64,000 bases of DNA from Halobaculum sp. CBA1158. Its GTDB lineage: Archaea > Halobacteriota > Halobacteria > Halobacteriales > Haloferacaceae. Made by a program: the position numbers and the translations under genes. Shown piece after piece: positions 1 to 9,150 of the stretch. Position 1 is the first letter of the stretch, and every line of letters begins with the position of its first letter. The notes beneath the pieces were generated by a model that worked only from the letters and a program-made list of their open reading frames with translations, was not told the origin of the DNA and ran no database searches. The stretch covers positions 1,364,001 through 1,428,000 of the forward strand of contig NZ_CP090371.1 of the NCBI RefSeq assembly GCF_021431925.1, in the 5' to 3' direction.

Positions 1-350
1 CTCGCGCCGTAGATGGCCCGAGAGAGCATGTCCTGGCCCAGCGAGTTCGTCCCGAGCGGATGCGTCGCCGTCGCGTTCACCGTGACGTTCTCGCTCACCG
101 TCTGGACGCTCCCGTTGACCATCTCGGTCGTCGTCTGTTCCTCGGTGTCGGTGAAGCCCAGCGGCGGGAGCTGTGCGTTCTCCAGGTTCTGCGTCCGCGG
201 GTTGTGCGGCGCGATCAGCGGCGCGAACGTCGCCGCCAACAGGACGACGACGACGAGCACGACGCCGACACGCGCGAGCCACGACGACCGGAACTCCGTA
301 CCGAGGTTGCGGATCGTGCGCGGCGAGATCGAGATCGGTCCGATCTTCAT
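1..350 (-). CDS. Peptide ABC transporter permease, DppC-like (truncated by window edge)
   Basis: This is the N-terminal 116 codons of an inner-membrane permease of the DppC/OppC type; the rest lies beyond position 1. A hydrophobic segment sits near residues 25-45. It is followed by HPLGTNSLGQDMLSRAIYGA, the conserved stretch found just before the binding-protein-dependent transport domain in this family. The ATG overlaps the stop codon of the DppB-like gene (ATGA), so the two are translationally coupled. With the binding protein upstream it forms a leftward peptide-uptake operon. An extracellular loop (about residues 55-90) rich in Thr and Asn is longer than in bacterial DppC. The substrate cannot be read from sequence. 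Confidence 0.9.
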   Translation of the reverse strand, partial: MKIGPISISPRTIRNLGTEFRSSWLARVGVVLVVVVLLAATFAPLIAPHNPRTQNLENAQLPPLGFTDTEEQTTTEMVNGSVQTVSENVTVNATATHPLGTNSLGQDMLSRAIYGA

Positions 351-1339
351 TCCGCCACCACCCGCGGGTCGAGATACGCGTACAGCGCGTCGACCGCGAT
401 GTTGAGCAGGACGAACCCGGTCCCGATGACGATGAGACTCCCCTGGAGGATCGGCCAGTCACGGGCGTTGATCGCGCGGATGATCTCCGTGCCCAGCCCG
501 GGCCACGCGAACACCGCCTCCGTGATGACCGCGCCGCCGATGAGCGTCCCCAGTTGGAGGCCGAGGACGGTCACCACCGGAACGAGCGTGTTTCGCAGCA
601 CGTGTTTGTAGCGGACCAGCGTCTCGGGTAATCCCTTCGCTCGCGTCGCGCGAACGTACCCCTCCGACAGCTCGTCGAGCATCCCCGACCGGACCAGCCG
701 GGTGATCAGCGCCGTGAAGTACGTCCCGAGGGTGATAGCCGGGAGGAACAGCGACGCGAGCCACGCGGTCAGGACGCCGAAGAACGGCTCCGGTCCGGTG
801 ATTGCGCGCATCGAGTCCATGAACCCGAACGCCCGCCCGCTCGTCGGGAAGACGTTGAACTCCACCGAGAACACGAGCACCAGCATGATCCCGAGCCAGA
901 AGTTCGGCGTCGAGATGCCCAGAAGCGAGAACGTCGTCGCTCCGTAGTCGGCCGGCTGGTGCCGGCGAGTCGCCGAGATCACGCCGAGCGGGATCGAGAT
1001 GACGATCGCCACGACGCTGGCGGCGACTGCGAGTTCGAGCGTCGCCGGTAGCTTCGTGAACACCTGCGTCGACGCCGGGATGCTCGAGATGTACGAGTAG
1101 CCCATGTCGCCCCGGAGCAGTCCCGCGAGGTAATCGAGGTACTGGATGTAAAACGGCTGATTCAGCCCGAGGTCCGCGGCGATCCGCTCGCGGGTCGCCT
1201 GGCTCGCGTCCAGCGGTGCGACCGTGTCGACCGGCGATCCCGGCGTGATGAATCGGAGGATGAACACGACGGTCACGACTCCCCAGACGACACCCACCCC
1301 CTGCACGCCGCGCTTCAGAAGAAAACGACCGTAGCCCAT
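347..1339 (-). CDS. Peptide ABC transporter permease, DppB-like
   Basis: This 330-residue integral membrane permease should pair with the DppC-like protein to form the channel of a peptide or nickel-type importer. The N-terminus (GRFLLKRGVQGVGVVWGVVT) is the typical first membrane helix. It is followed by the family motif PGSPVD and by GLNQPFYIQYLDYLAGLLRGD. About six hydrophobic segments are visible. The cytoplasmic EAA-like loop lies around residues 225-250 (RATRAKGLPETLVRYKHVLR). It starts 7 bases after the stop of the binding-protein gene and overlaps the next permease by four bases, so the three are one transcription unit. Length is normal for the family. Confidence 0.95.
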   Translation of the reverse strand: MGYGRFLLKRGVQGVGVVWGVVTVVFILRFITPGSPVDTVAPLDASQATRERIAADLGLNQPFYIQYLDYLAGLLRGDMGYSYISSIPASTQVFTKLPATLELAVAASVVAIVISIPLGVISATRRHQPADYGATTFSLLGISTPNFWLGIMLVLVFSVEFNVFPTSGRAFGFMDSMRAITGPEPFFGVLTAWLASLFLPAITLGTYFTALITRLVRSGMLDELSEGYVRATRAKGLPETLVRYKHVLRNTLVPVVTVLGLQLGTLIGGAVITEAVFAWPGLGTEIIRAINARDWPILQGSLIVIGTGFVLLNIAVDALYAYLDPRVVAE

Positions 1340-1345
1340 TGTGGC

Positions 1346-3001
1346 CTAGTTGGACTCGCTCGGCAGGCTCTGTGCCTCCTCGAGGAGACTGTCCAGCTCG
1401 TCGTTCTCGTAGGAGGTGAGCGCGCCGTCGCTCGAGAGGAGCGGCTGGATAGTCTGGATCGCGTCGAACGTCGCGTTGCCCCAGCCGAGCAGGTACCACG
1501 GCGGCTTGTCCTCGATGTTGCCCGTGGTCACCTGGCTGACGAGCGTCTGGAACTCGACCTGCCGGGCCGACGCCGAGACGTTGGGGAGCTGGTCGACCTG
1601 GTTGGCGACCGCCTGTGCGATCTCCACGTCACGCAGGTACCGGCCGATGGGGGTGACCAGTTCGATCTCCACGCCGGCGTGCCCGGAGTCCTCGACGAGC
1701 TGCTCGGCCTGATCGAGGTCCTGCGGGTACGGATCGAGGTCCTCGTTGTACCCGAAGAAGCCCTCGAGCGTCGGCTGGCCGGTCGGATCGCCGAACGTCT
1801 GGAGGACGTTCTCGACGATCGAGTCGAGGTCGACCGCGTAGTTGACCGCCTGGCGGAACTCCGGGGAGCTGAACGGCTCCACGTCGTACCGCATCGCGTT
1901 GAACAGGATCCGCGTCGACGGGACCGCCGAGATGCTGGTGCCGTCGTTCTCCTCGACCCGCGAGACCTCCTGGGGCGGAACGTTGACCGCGATGTCGGTC
2001 TCGTCGCTGAGGAGCCGGTTGACTCGGGTCGACGACTCCGAGGCGGAGTTGATCGTGAACGTCGAGATGGCGGCCTCGTCGTCCCAGTAGTCGTTGTTGC
2101 GCTGGAACTCGACTTCGACGCCCTGCTCGTAGTTGGAGAGCACGAACGGGCCGGTCCCCTCCATGTTCTGGTTGATGTAGGCGTCGTCGTTGCTCTCGAC
2201 CCACGACTTGTTCATGATGTCGCAGTAGGTCGCGAACGACGCGAACACGATGGGGTTGAGCCCGGTGAGGTTCACGTTCACCGTGCGGTCGTCGGTGGAG
2301 GCGACCTCCGCGCCGTCGACGCCGATGAGCTGGTCGGTCTGGGGCGACTCGATGCCGACCTCGGGGTCGACGATCCGGTTGATCGAGAACGCCACGTCCT
2401 CCGGGGTGAGCGAGTCGCCCGAGTGGAACGAGACGTTGTCGCGGACGGTGAACTGGACGGTGGTCTCGTCGAGGCGCTCGTAGTCGGTCGCGAGCTTCTG
2501 GACGATCGCGCCCTCCCGGTCGCGCTGGAGCAGCCCCTCGTACGCCTGCAGGACGATGTTGTCCGTGGGCGTCTCGCGGTGGTCCTGCGGGTCGAGCCCG
2601 GAGTCCATCTGCGACTGCGTCATCACCACGTCGTCGCCGGAGTCGGTCGCCGGCTCGATGGCGTACGCGCTCACGCGCTCGTCGGTCCGCGGCTGCCAGT
2701 CGATGTCCTCGGACTGCCCGTACACCGAGTACTGGCGGTTGAGGAACACCCACGGAGCCTGCTCGTGGACGTGGCGATTGGCGCGCTGGAGGTAGCCGTC
2801 GCGCGTCTCCGGCTCCGGCCGCTCAGTCGTCTCGGTCTCGGTGTCCGGCGTGTCGCCGTCGCCGGACGTGCCGCCGGCGCTGGTGGTCATCGTCCCCTCG
2901 GTGGAGTCGCCGTCGCCTGTACAGCCCGCGAGCGCGACCGCCGCGGTCGCCGAACCGGCCGCCTGTAGGAACCGCCGTCTACTGGTGTCCTCTTGAGACA
3001 T
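1346..3001 (-). CDS. Peptide ABC transporter substrate-binding lipoprotein (SBP family 5), apparently circularly permuted
   Basis: This 551-residue extracellular binding protein has a Tat signal (SRRRFLQAAG), a lipobox (LAGC, Cys27) and an acidic Ser/Thr-rich linker to about residue 66, so it is a membrane-anchored lipoprotein. The family 5 fold starts near residue 123 (LDPQDH, then YEGLLQRD, then FTVRDNVSFHSGD, then TPEDVAFSINRI). It runs to LDSLLEEAQSLPSES and stops there. Family members normally continue with a closing segment of the type APWVFL...YG...W.PR.DER. Here that segment (AN-HVHEQAPWVFLNRQYSV, then DIDWQPRTDER) sits at residues 70-117, before the fold. Seen directly: the order of motifs. 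Inference: a natural circular permutation. The start is supported by a TATA box 24-32 bases upstream. Confidence 0.93.
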   Translation of the reverse strand: MSQEDTSRRRFLQAAGSATAAVALAGCTGDGDSTEGTMTTSAGGTSGDGDTPDTETETTERPEPETRDGYLQRANRHVHEQAPWVFLNRQYSVYGQSEDIDWQPRTDERVSAYAIEPATDSGDDVVMTQSQMDSGLDPQDHRETPTDNIVLQAYEGLLQRDREGAIVQKLATDYERLDETTVQFTVRDNVSFHSGDSLTPEDVAFSINRIVDPEVGIESPQTDQLIGVDGAEVASTDDRTVNVNLTGLNPIVFASFATYCDIMNKSWVESNDDAYINQNMEGTGPFVLSNYEQGVEVEFQRNNDYWDDEAAISTFTINSASESSTRVNRLLSDETDIAVNVPPQEVSRVEENDGTSISAVPSTRILFNAMRYDVEPFSSPEFRQAVNYAVDLDSIVENVLQTFGDPTGQPTLEGFFGYNEDLDPYPQDLDQAEQLVEDSGHAGVEIELVTPIGRYLRDVEIAQAVANQVDQLPNVSASARQVEFQTLVSQVTTGNIEDKPPWYLLGWGNATFDAIQTIQPLLSSDGALTSYENDELDSLLEEAQSLPSESN

Positions 3002-3024
3002 GGCGGGTACGACGACGGACGAAC

Positions 3025-3033
3025 CCTTATATG
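3025..3033 (-). promoter_or_regulatory. TATA box of the peptide transporter operon
   Basis: On the minus strand the bases read CATATAAGG, centred about 28 bases before the ATG at 3001. That spacing fits a leaderless archaeal transcript and supports the chosen start. Confidence 0.6.
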
Positions 3034-3155
3034 CTGGGGTACGGTTCCACGTTCGGATATGTCCGCCCGGATGCGACGTCCGTCCTATCGAGGAACTCGA
3101 AGAAAGAGGCGTGATCGAACCGATATCGGCGTCGCTGGGTCCCCTCGGTCCGGCG

Positions 3156-5420
3156 TTATTCGTCTTCGTCCTGCGCGTCGACGACGGCCACGCCCGCGAG
3201 GTTCACGATGTCCTTCACCTCGTCGCCGCGCTGCATGACGTGGACCGGCTGGTCCATCCCGACGAGCATCGGACCGATCGCCTCCGCGCCGCCGAGGCGC
3301 TGGAGCAGCTTGTATCCGATGTTGCCCGCCTCCAGGTTGGGGAACACGAGCACGTTCGCCGGCCCGTCGAGGTCGGAGAACTCGTAGGTGTCGTCGATGA
3401 TGTCCTCGACGACGGCGGTGTCGGCCTGCATCTCCCCGTCGACGGGGAAGTCGACCTCGGGGTCGTCGTGAAGCAGGTCGACCGCCTCCCGGGGCTTGCG
3501 GGTGCCTTCGTTGTCGACGGAGCCGAAGTTCGAGTACGACAGCATCGCCGCCCGGGGGTCGATGTTGAACCGCCGTGCGAGCTTCGCCGTGTGTTTCGTC
3601 ACCTCCGCGAGCACCTCCGCGTCCGGCGACTGGTTGACGGTGGTGTCGGCGCAGAACACGACGCGGTTCTTGAACGTCAGCATGTAGACGCCGGCGACGT
3701 ACTCGGCGTCGTCGTCGGTACCGATCACCTGCAGCGGCGGCCGGAGCGCGCTCGGGTAGTGGTGTGTCAGCCCCGTGAGCAGCGCGTCGGCGTCGTCCCG
3801 CTCGACCATCACGCTCCCGAAGTAGTTCGTGTCGCGACGGATCAGCTCGCCGGCCTCCGACCGGGTGACGCCCTTCCGCTTGCGGAGTTCGTGGAGTCGG
3901 TCGGCGTACTCATCGGCCTTATCGTCCTTGTCCGGGTCGACGACCGTCGGGTCGTAGTCGAGCCCGAGGTAGTCGGTCGTCTCCTCGATGGTGTCGCGCT
4001 CGCCCAGCAGCACGGGCTCTGCGATCCCCTGTTCTTGCATCTGGTAGGCCGCGCGGATCATCTTCTCGTCGGTCCCCTCCGCGAGCGCGACGCGCTTGGG
4101 CTGCGAGCGGGCCTTGTTGAGCACGACGCGCATCATCTCCCGGCTCTTGCCCAGCCTCGCCTCCAACCGCTCGGCGTACTGGTCGGTATCGACCTCGGTG
4201 CGGGCGACGCCCGAGTCCATCGCCGCCTCCGCGACCGCGGGCGCGACCTGGAACAGCACGCGCGGGTCCAGCGGCTTCGGGATGACGTACTCGGGGCCGA
4301 ACTGCAGCGGCTGGTCACCGTACGCCTTCACGACCGCGTCGGGCACGTCCTGGCGCGCGAGGTCCGCCAGCGCCTCGGCGGCCGCGCGCTTCATCTCCTC
4401 GTTGATGTCGGTCGCGCGCACGTCGAGCGCGCCCCGGAACAGGAACGGGAACCCGAGGACGTTGTTCACCTGGTTCGGATAGTCCGAGCGCCCGGTCCCC
4501 ATGATGACGGTGTCGTCGCGGGCGTCCTTGGCGTCCTCGTAGGTGATCTCCGGGTCCGGGTTCGCCATCGCGAAGATGATGGGGTTGTCTGCCATCGACC
4601 GGACCATCTCCTGGCTGACTATCCCGCCGACCGAGAGGCCGACGAACACGTCCGCGCCCTCGATCGCGTCCGCGAGGTCGCCGCCGTCGCGTTCGCTGGC
4701 GAACTCCGCTTTGTACTCGTTCACGTCGTCGGCGGCGGCGCGCTCTTCGGTGATGATCCCAGAGGAGTCGCACATCGTGATGTTGCTCGGGTCGGCACCG
4801 AGTTCGACGTAGAACTTCGCGGACGCGATGGCCGACGCTCCCGCTCCCGAGAAGACGATGTCCAGGTCCGAGAGCTCCTTGTCGACGATGTCGGCGGCGT
4901 TGAGCAGCCCCGCGCCCGAGATGATCGCGGTCCCGTGCTGGTCGTCGTGGAACACGGGGATGTCCATCCGCTCGCGGAGGGTCTCCTCGATCACGAAGCA
5001 CTCCGGGGCCTTGATGTCCTCGAGGTTGATCCCGCCGAAGGTCGGCTCCATCGCCGCCACGGTGCGGATGATCCCCTCGGGGTCGTCCTCGTCGATCTCG
5101 ATGTCGAACACGTCGATGTCGGCGAAGCGCTTGAAGAGGACGCCCTTGCCCTCCATCACCGGCTTCGACGCCTGCGCCCCGATGTCGCCGAGGCCCAGCA
5201 CCGCCGACCCGTTCGAGACGACGCCGACCATGTTCCCCTTCGCCGTGTACTCGAAGGCCCGTTCGGGGTCCTCGTCGATGTCGCGACACGGCGCGGCCAC
5301 GCCCGGCGAGTACGCCAGCGAGAGGTCACGCTGGGTGTTCGTCGGCTTCGTCGTCGATATCTCGATCTTGCCGGGCGGGTCCGATCGGTGATACTCCCGC
5401 GCGTCGTCGTCTAGTCCCAT
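3156..5420 (-). CDS. maeB: NADP-type malic enzyme fused to a phosphotransacetylase-like domain
   Basis: The 754-residue cytosolic enzyme should decarboxylate malate to pyruvate with NAD(P)H production. Residues about 1-150 form the malic N-terminal domain ([14 protein letters not shown]; the lysine-containing [14 protein letters not shown]). Residues 160-400 form the NAD(P)-binding malic domain ([30 protein letters not shown]). Residues 420-750 match the PTA/PTB acyltransferase fold ([33 protein letters not shown]). In other MaeB-type enzymes this last domain is regulatory, not catalytic. The order and length are standard for MaeB. A plus-strand open frame opposite it is a high-GC artefact. 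It is monocistronic, with its own TATA box. Confidence 0.95.
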   Translation of the reverse strand: MGLDDDAREYHRSDPPGKIEISTTKPTNTQRDLSLAYSPGVAAPCRDIDEDPERAFEYTAKGNMVGVVSNGSAVLGLGDIGAQASKPVMEGKGVLFKRFADIDVFDIEIDEDDPEGIIRTVAAMEPTFGGINLEDIKAPECFVIEETLRERMDIPVFHDDQHGTAIISGAGLLNAADIVDKELSDLDIVFSGAGASAIASAKFYVELGADPSNITMCDSSGIITEERAAADDVNEYKAEFASERDGGDLADAIEGADVFVGLSVGGIVSQEMVRSMADNPIIFAMANPDPEITYEDAKDARDDTVIMGTGRSDYPNQVNNVLGFPFLFRGALDVRATDINEEMKRAAAEALADLARQDVPDAVVKAYGDQPLQFGPEYVIPKPLDPRVLFQVAPAVAEAAMDSGVARTEVDTDQYAERLEARLGKSREMMRVVLNKARSQPKRVALAEGTDEKMIRAAYQMQEQGIAEPVLLGERDTIEETTDYLGLDYDPTVVDPDKDDKADEYADRLHELRKRKGVTRSEAGELIRRDTNYFGSVMVERDDADALLTGLTHHYPSALRPPLQVIGTDDDAEYVAGVYMLTFKNRVVFCADTTVNQSPDAEVLAEVTKHTAKLARRFNIDPRAAMLSYSNFGSVDNEGTRKPREAVDLLHDDPEVDFPVDGEMQADTAVVEDIIDDTYEFSDLDGPANVLVFPNLEAGNIGYKLLQRLGGAEAIGPMLVGMDQPVHVMQRGDEVKDIVNLAGVAVVDAQDEDE

Positions 5421-5443
5421 ACCGTCGCGACCGCAGGATCGGG

Positions 5444-5452
5444 GAAAAAGCT
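5444..5452 (-). promoter_or_regulatory. TATA-like box of the malic enzyme gene
   Basis: The minus strand reads AGCTTTTTC 24-32 bases before the ATG at 5420, the only AT-rich patch in the GC-rich leader. Confidence 0.45.
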
Positions 5453-5545
5453 ACCGAGCGGACAGTCGTCGGCGCGTCGTCCCTCCGATCGTCCCGGATC
5501 TCGGCAACCGGTTCCGGTTTCCGGTCGTCACGTTTCGCCGAGTCG

Positions 5546-6904
5546 CTAGTTGCCTCGTCTCGACCGGCCGTCGGTCGCGTCGTCGTCGGTCTCGCCGGTA
5601 CTGTCCTCGTCGTCCTCGCCGACTTCGCCGTCCTCGTCCCGCGTCGCAGACACGAACCCACCGAAGTCTCCCTCGGCGGCGTCGTCGCGGTCGTCGTCCG
5701 TATCGGCGTCGCCGATTCCTCCGGGACCGTCTGGACCGTCACCGTCGTCGCCGCGGAGCTGTGCGGCCACGTCGTCCCCGTCATCGTCGTCCCCGCGGTA
5801 GCTGGCGACCAGATCGAGTCCGTCCGCGTACCGGCCGAGCGCGGCGAGTTCGTACGAACGGGTGTACGTCACCGTCAGCACCCGGACGGGGAGCGCGACG
5901 CAGACGACGAACAGCGGGACACCGACGACGGCGGCCGCGACGACGCCGACGCCGATACCGCCTCCGACTCCGATCGAGCCGGCCTGGCCGGCGACCGCGC
6001 CGACGGCCAAGCCGACGATCCCGGCGATCAGCGCGACGACCAGCAGCCCCAGCACCAACAGGATCGACGAGACGATCGAGACGCCGATCCCCACGAGCGC
6101 GTGCATCACGAGGTAGACGACGGTCTGCTTCAGGTCCCCTCGAAGGAGCGGCCAGACGCGCCGCCAGCCGTCGATCACGCCGCCGCCGTCGGCGACCATC
6201 GCCGGCACGACGAACTCCCGGGTGAAGCGCGCGAGAAACAGGTACGCGAGGAAGTACGCGACCGCGACGACGGCGACCGCGACGAGCACCGCCGGCCGCG
6301 ACGCCGCCGACTCCACGTCGACGTTCGCGAACACCAGCGCCGCGACGACCGCCGCCGGCGGGATGACGAACGCCGCGCCGAGCCCGATCTGGAAGCCGAG
6401 ATACCGGAGCCCGTTGACGAGGTGTCGGCGCAGGTCGCCCAGCAGGCGGAGTTCGTCGCGAGCGATCCCATCGACGAGGACGAACTCGAAGATCGGCGAC
6501 AGTATCACGCCGGCGAGCACGACGCCCGGCACCGCGACGACCGCGAGCAGCCCCACGGCGGCGAACGCCTCGGGGACGCCCATCGGCCCCAACTGCGCCG
6601 GCGGGAGGGACGCGATCGGTGCGGCCCCGACGAGGGCGTCGCCGACGAGCAGCGGAAGCGACGCGAGCAGGGTGACTACAGCGGTCGTTCCGGCGGCGGA
6701 GCCACCTTGCGTGGTGCTTCCGGCGTACTGTGCCGCGATGTTCGTCCCGTTACTGACGAGTTGGAGGCCGCCGCCGCCACCGCCGCCGGCGAACAGGCTC
6801 ACGATCGCCACGCGGACCCAGCGGCCGATCGTGGCGGGGAGGAGGAACCCCCGCGTCGCGTCGATCGCGTCGTCGACGGCGTCGACGCCGTACCAGGAGG
6901 ACAT
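5546..6904 (-). CDS. Haloarchaeal multi-pass membrane protein with acidic C-terminal tail
   Basis: This 452-residue protein has an amphipathic N-terminus (SSWYGVDAVDDAIDATRGFL), then a poly-Gly turn. Six to seven hydrophobic segments follow between about residues 30 and 340, many of them Gly/Ala/Val-rich. The last 90 residues are almost entirely Asp, Gly, Glu and Ser and end in a short basic patch (GRSRRGN). The layout resembles the uncharacterised haloarchaeal membrane family whose members begin with this kind of domain (DUF7544 in my memory, not verified). No catalytic motif is visible. It is transcribed alone; an AT-rich patch (AAAGTTTCA on the minus strand, about 6926-6934) may be its TATA box. 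Confidence 0.8.
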   Translation of the reverse strand: MSSWYGVDAVDDAIDATRGFLLPATIGRWVRVAIVSLFAGGGGGGGLQLVSNGTNIAAQYAGSTTQGGSAAGTTAVVTLLASLPLLVGDALVGAAPIASLPPAQLGPMGVPEAFAAVGLLAVVAVPGVVLAGVILSPIFEFVLVDGIARDELRLLGDLRRHLVNGLRYLGFQIGLGAAFVIPPAAVVAALVFANVDVESAASRPAVLVAVAVVAVAYFLAYLFLARFTREFVVPAMVADGGGVIDGWRRVWPLLRGDLKQTVVYLVMHALVGIGVSIVSSILLVLGLLVVALIAGIVGLAVGAVAGQAGSIGVGGGIGVGVVAAAVVGVPLFVVCVALPVRVLTVTYTRSYELAALGRYADGLDLVASYRGDDDDGDDVAAQLRGDDGDGPDGPGGIGDADTDDDRDDAAEGDFGGFVSATRDEDGEVGEDDEDSTGETDDDATDGRSRRGN

Positions 6905-6968
6905 GCCGGCTGATTACTGTATCGGACAATGAAACTTTTCGTCGCTCGGCGGCCGACGGTATCCGGGG

Positions 6969-8066
6969 TCAGCTCTCCAGGATCGCCGGCCGTTCGATCG
7001 TCACCCCGTCGACGTCGACCGTCTCGGTCGGCCAGCGCCCCGTGTCGGTGAGCACCTCGACCGACTCGGCCGTGACGTAGGCGGTGTCCTCGCTCTTGGC
7101 CCCCTGGACCGTGGGGTTCCACGCGTACGCCGCTCCGTCCGCGACCGGCGCGTCGCTCCCGGGCGTCGCGAACCACTCGCGGCCGGCGTAGCCCGTCGCG
7201 CCGCCCTGGTGATGCTCCCGCCACTCGCCCTCGTAGCCCTCGTCGGCGTACGCCTCGCGGATCGCCGAGAACACGTCGCCCGCGGTGGCGTCGTCGCGTC
7301 CGGCGGCCGCCCGAGTCGCGGCCAGCGCCCGCGCTTCCACGCGCTGGGCCGCGCGGTGTCGGTCGGCGAGCCACTCGGGCGGGTCGAACGCGACCGTCCG
7401 GGTACAGGAGGCGTGCAGTCCCCCGCGCCTCGCGGTGACGATCACCAGCGCGTACTCGCCGAGCGCGGCGTCGGTGGGCGTCGGGTGGCGGTACTCGGAC
7501 GCTCGCTCGCTCCCGCCGACGAGCACCACCGGCGCGTCGACGTTCCGACCGGCCAGCGATATCCGGAGGCCGGCGGCGACCTCGTGTTCGGTGTCGCCCG
7601 GTTGCAGCTCCCGGCAGACGGTCTCGACCGCCAGCGCGACCTCGCGGCCGAGGTCGCGGTAGGCCGCGAGGTCCTCGTCGCTCAGCCTGAGGCGCAGACG
7701 CGTGGCGTTCACGTCGTCGAGTCCGGCCACGTCGAAGTCCGCCGCCGCGGGCGTCGGCGACCGCGCGGCGACCGAGCCGGCGAGGTCCGCCTCGTACCAG
7801 TCGTCTGCGGCGACTGACATCGACAGTTCGGCCGGCAGTTCCTCGGCGGCGATCCGCTCGGCCTCGATGTTGTTCGTGACGACCGTCCACTCGCCGTCGC
7901 CGAGGTAGCCGACCGCGGCGTCGCCCGCGTCCGCGGTCGCGTCGACCCAGTTGGTGCCGCCGGTGAGCCACGCGAACGCGTTCGGTCGCGCGAACCAGAC
8001 CGCCTCGTACCCCTCTTCGGCGAGAAAGCGTTCCAAGCGATCCTCGCGCTCCGCGATGTCGACCAT
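6969..8066 (-). CDS. M24-family (Xaa-Pro aminopeptidase-like) protein with degenerate metal site
   Basis: The 365-residue protein has the two-part M24 layout: an N-terminal creatinase-like domain (about 1-125) and a C-terminal pita-bread domain. In active members the five metal ligands fall in DxG, SDITRT, GHGIG, EPG and GVRIED. Here the aligned stretches read VTARRGGLHASCTRT, HHQGGATGY, AWNPTVQ and KSEDT. So both aspartates, the histidine and the first glutamate appear to be lost, and only the last glutamate remains. I infer it is not a metallopeptidase and may bind a peptide or amine ligand. The start is supported by ATTGAAG about 28 bases upstream. It is divergent from the aspartoacylase-like gene. 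Confidence 0.85.
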   Translation of the reverse strand: MVDIAEREDRLERFLAEEGYEAVWFARPNAFAWLTGGTNWVDATADAGDAAVGYLGDGEWTVVTNNIEAERIAAEELPAELSMSVAADDWYEADLAGSVAARSPTPAAADFDVAGLDDVNATRLRLRLSDEDLAAYRDLGREVALAVETVCRELQPGDTEHEVAAGLRISLAGRNVDAPVVLVGGSERASEYRHPTPTDAALGEYALVIVTARRGGLHASCTRTVAFDPPEWLADRHRAAQRVEARALAATRAAAGRDDATAGDVFSAIREAYADEGYEGEWREHHQGGATGYAGREWFATPGSDAPVADGAAYAWNPTVQGAKSEDTAYVTAESVEVLTDTGRWPTETVDVDGVTIERPAILES

Positions 8067-8190
8067 ATCCGGCGGTGCTCTCGGGCGTGCTTCAATCCCC
8101 CGACACGCGCGAGTCGGGGGGCGACGCGGCCGCGCGCTCCGGGGTCCGGGACCGAACCCCTAAAGAGGGGATACCCGAATAGCAGGACAA

Positions 8191-9150
8191 ATGATGACGA
8201 CGCTCGGGAGCGCGAGCGCGCCCCCCGGGGAGTTCGACACCGGCCGGCTGGAGGTCGGCGAGACCCGCGACGGGTCGACCGTCGGCCTCCCGGTCGCTGT
8301 GCTGAACGGAGCCGAGGACGGGAAGACGCTGTACGTTCAGGCGGTCAGCGACGGCGACGAGCTCAACGGACTCGGGGTGATCAACCGGTTCGTCCCGCAG
8401 CTCGACCCCGAGGCGATCGCCGGACGGATCCTCGTCGTCGGGATCGTCAACTACCACGCCTTCCAGGTCGCCGAACACCGCAACCCGATCGACGACACGA
8501 AGATGAACCGGGCGTACCCCGGCGACGCGAACGGCACCGCCTCCGAGCGGATCGCCGCGGCGACATTCGAGGCGGCCAAGCGCGCCGACCTCGTCGTCGA
8601 CCTCCACCAGGGCTCCACCTCGCGGATGATAAACGAGGTGCGGGTCCGGTGCGGTCCCCGGCACCGCCTTCACCGCGAGTGCCTGGAACTGGCGAAGGTG
8701 TTCGGCACCGGCCACGTCCTCGACCAGAAGGGGCCGGACGGCCAACTGGCTCGCACGGCCCCCGACGAGGGCATCCCGACGATCGACCCCGAACTCGGCG
8801 GCTGCGTCGGCTGGGACGAGGAGTCCATCGAGATCGGCGTCGAGGGCATGTTCCGCGTGCTCCGGTACTACGGTTTCCTCGACGGCGACGTCGACCGGGA
8901 CCTCCAGACGCGCGCCTCCGGGTTCGACCAGTACGGCTCGCCCGCCGGCGGCCTCGTCACCTACGAGAAGGAGCTCGGCGACCGCGTCGAGCGCGGCGAG
9001 ACGCTGTTCGAGGTCACCGACGCCTTCGGCGCGCTGAAGGGGCGCGTCACAGCCGACAGCGACGGGATATTCTGGCGCTCGCGCCGCCTCCCACAGGTCG
9101 CCACCGGCGAGTACGTCTGCTCGGTCGGGACCGACGTCGACGAGTTCTGA
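8191..9150 (+). CDS. Succinylglutamate desuccinylase/aspartoacylase family protein (M14-like)
   Basis: This 319-residue cytosolic zinc hydrolase-like protein carries several AstE/AspA marks. TKMNRAYPGD matches the NRxFPG signature that binds the substrate carboxylate, and VVDLHQG supplies the last zinc histidine. A C-terminal beta domain (about 225-319) completes the fold. The first zinc motif, usually HGxE, reads SDGDELNG, so an aspartate stands where the histidine should be. The role could be deacylation of an amino acid, but the substrate is unknown. A second ATG directly follows the first; either may be used. CCCTAAAG in a small hairpin about 30 bases upstream may be its TATA box. Confidence 0.85.
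   Translation: MMTTLGSASAPPGEFDTGRLEVGETRDGSTVGLPVAVLNGAEDGKTLYVQAVSDGDELNGLGVINRFVPQLDPEAIAGRILVVGIVNYHAFQVAEHRNPIDDTKMNRAYPGDANGTASERIAAATFEAAKRADLVVDLHQGSTSRMINEVRVRCGPRHRLHRECLELAKVFGTGHVLDQKGPDGQLARTAPDEGIPTIDPELGGCVGWDEESIEIGVEGMFRVLRYYGFLDGDVDRDLQTRASGFDQYGSPAGGLVTYEKELGDRVERGETLFEVTDAFGALKGRVTADSDGIFWRSRRLPQVATGEYVCSVGTDVDEF

Noticed and set aside
1346-3001. Frameshift or misassembly as the cause of the odd binding-protein order
   Set aside because: The frame is open throughout, codon use is even, and the displaced segment lies between a good lipobox linker and a good fold start. A simple frameshift cannot move a segment.
3000-5414. Long plus-strand open frame (about 800 codons) opposite malic enzyme
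   Set aside because: It mirrors the codon positions of the malic enzyme gene. Its product is Arg/Val/Asp-rich with no recognisable domain, as expected in GC-rich haloarchaeal DNA.
5420-9150. Metabolic island or transferred region
   Set aside because: Composition, codon use and gene types match the rest; no integrase, tRNA target or direct repeats flank it.
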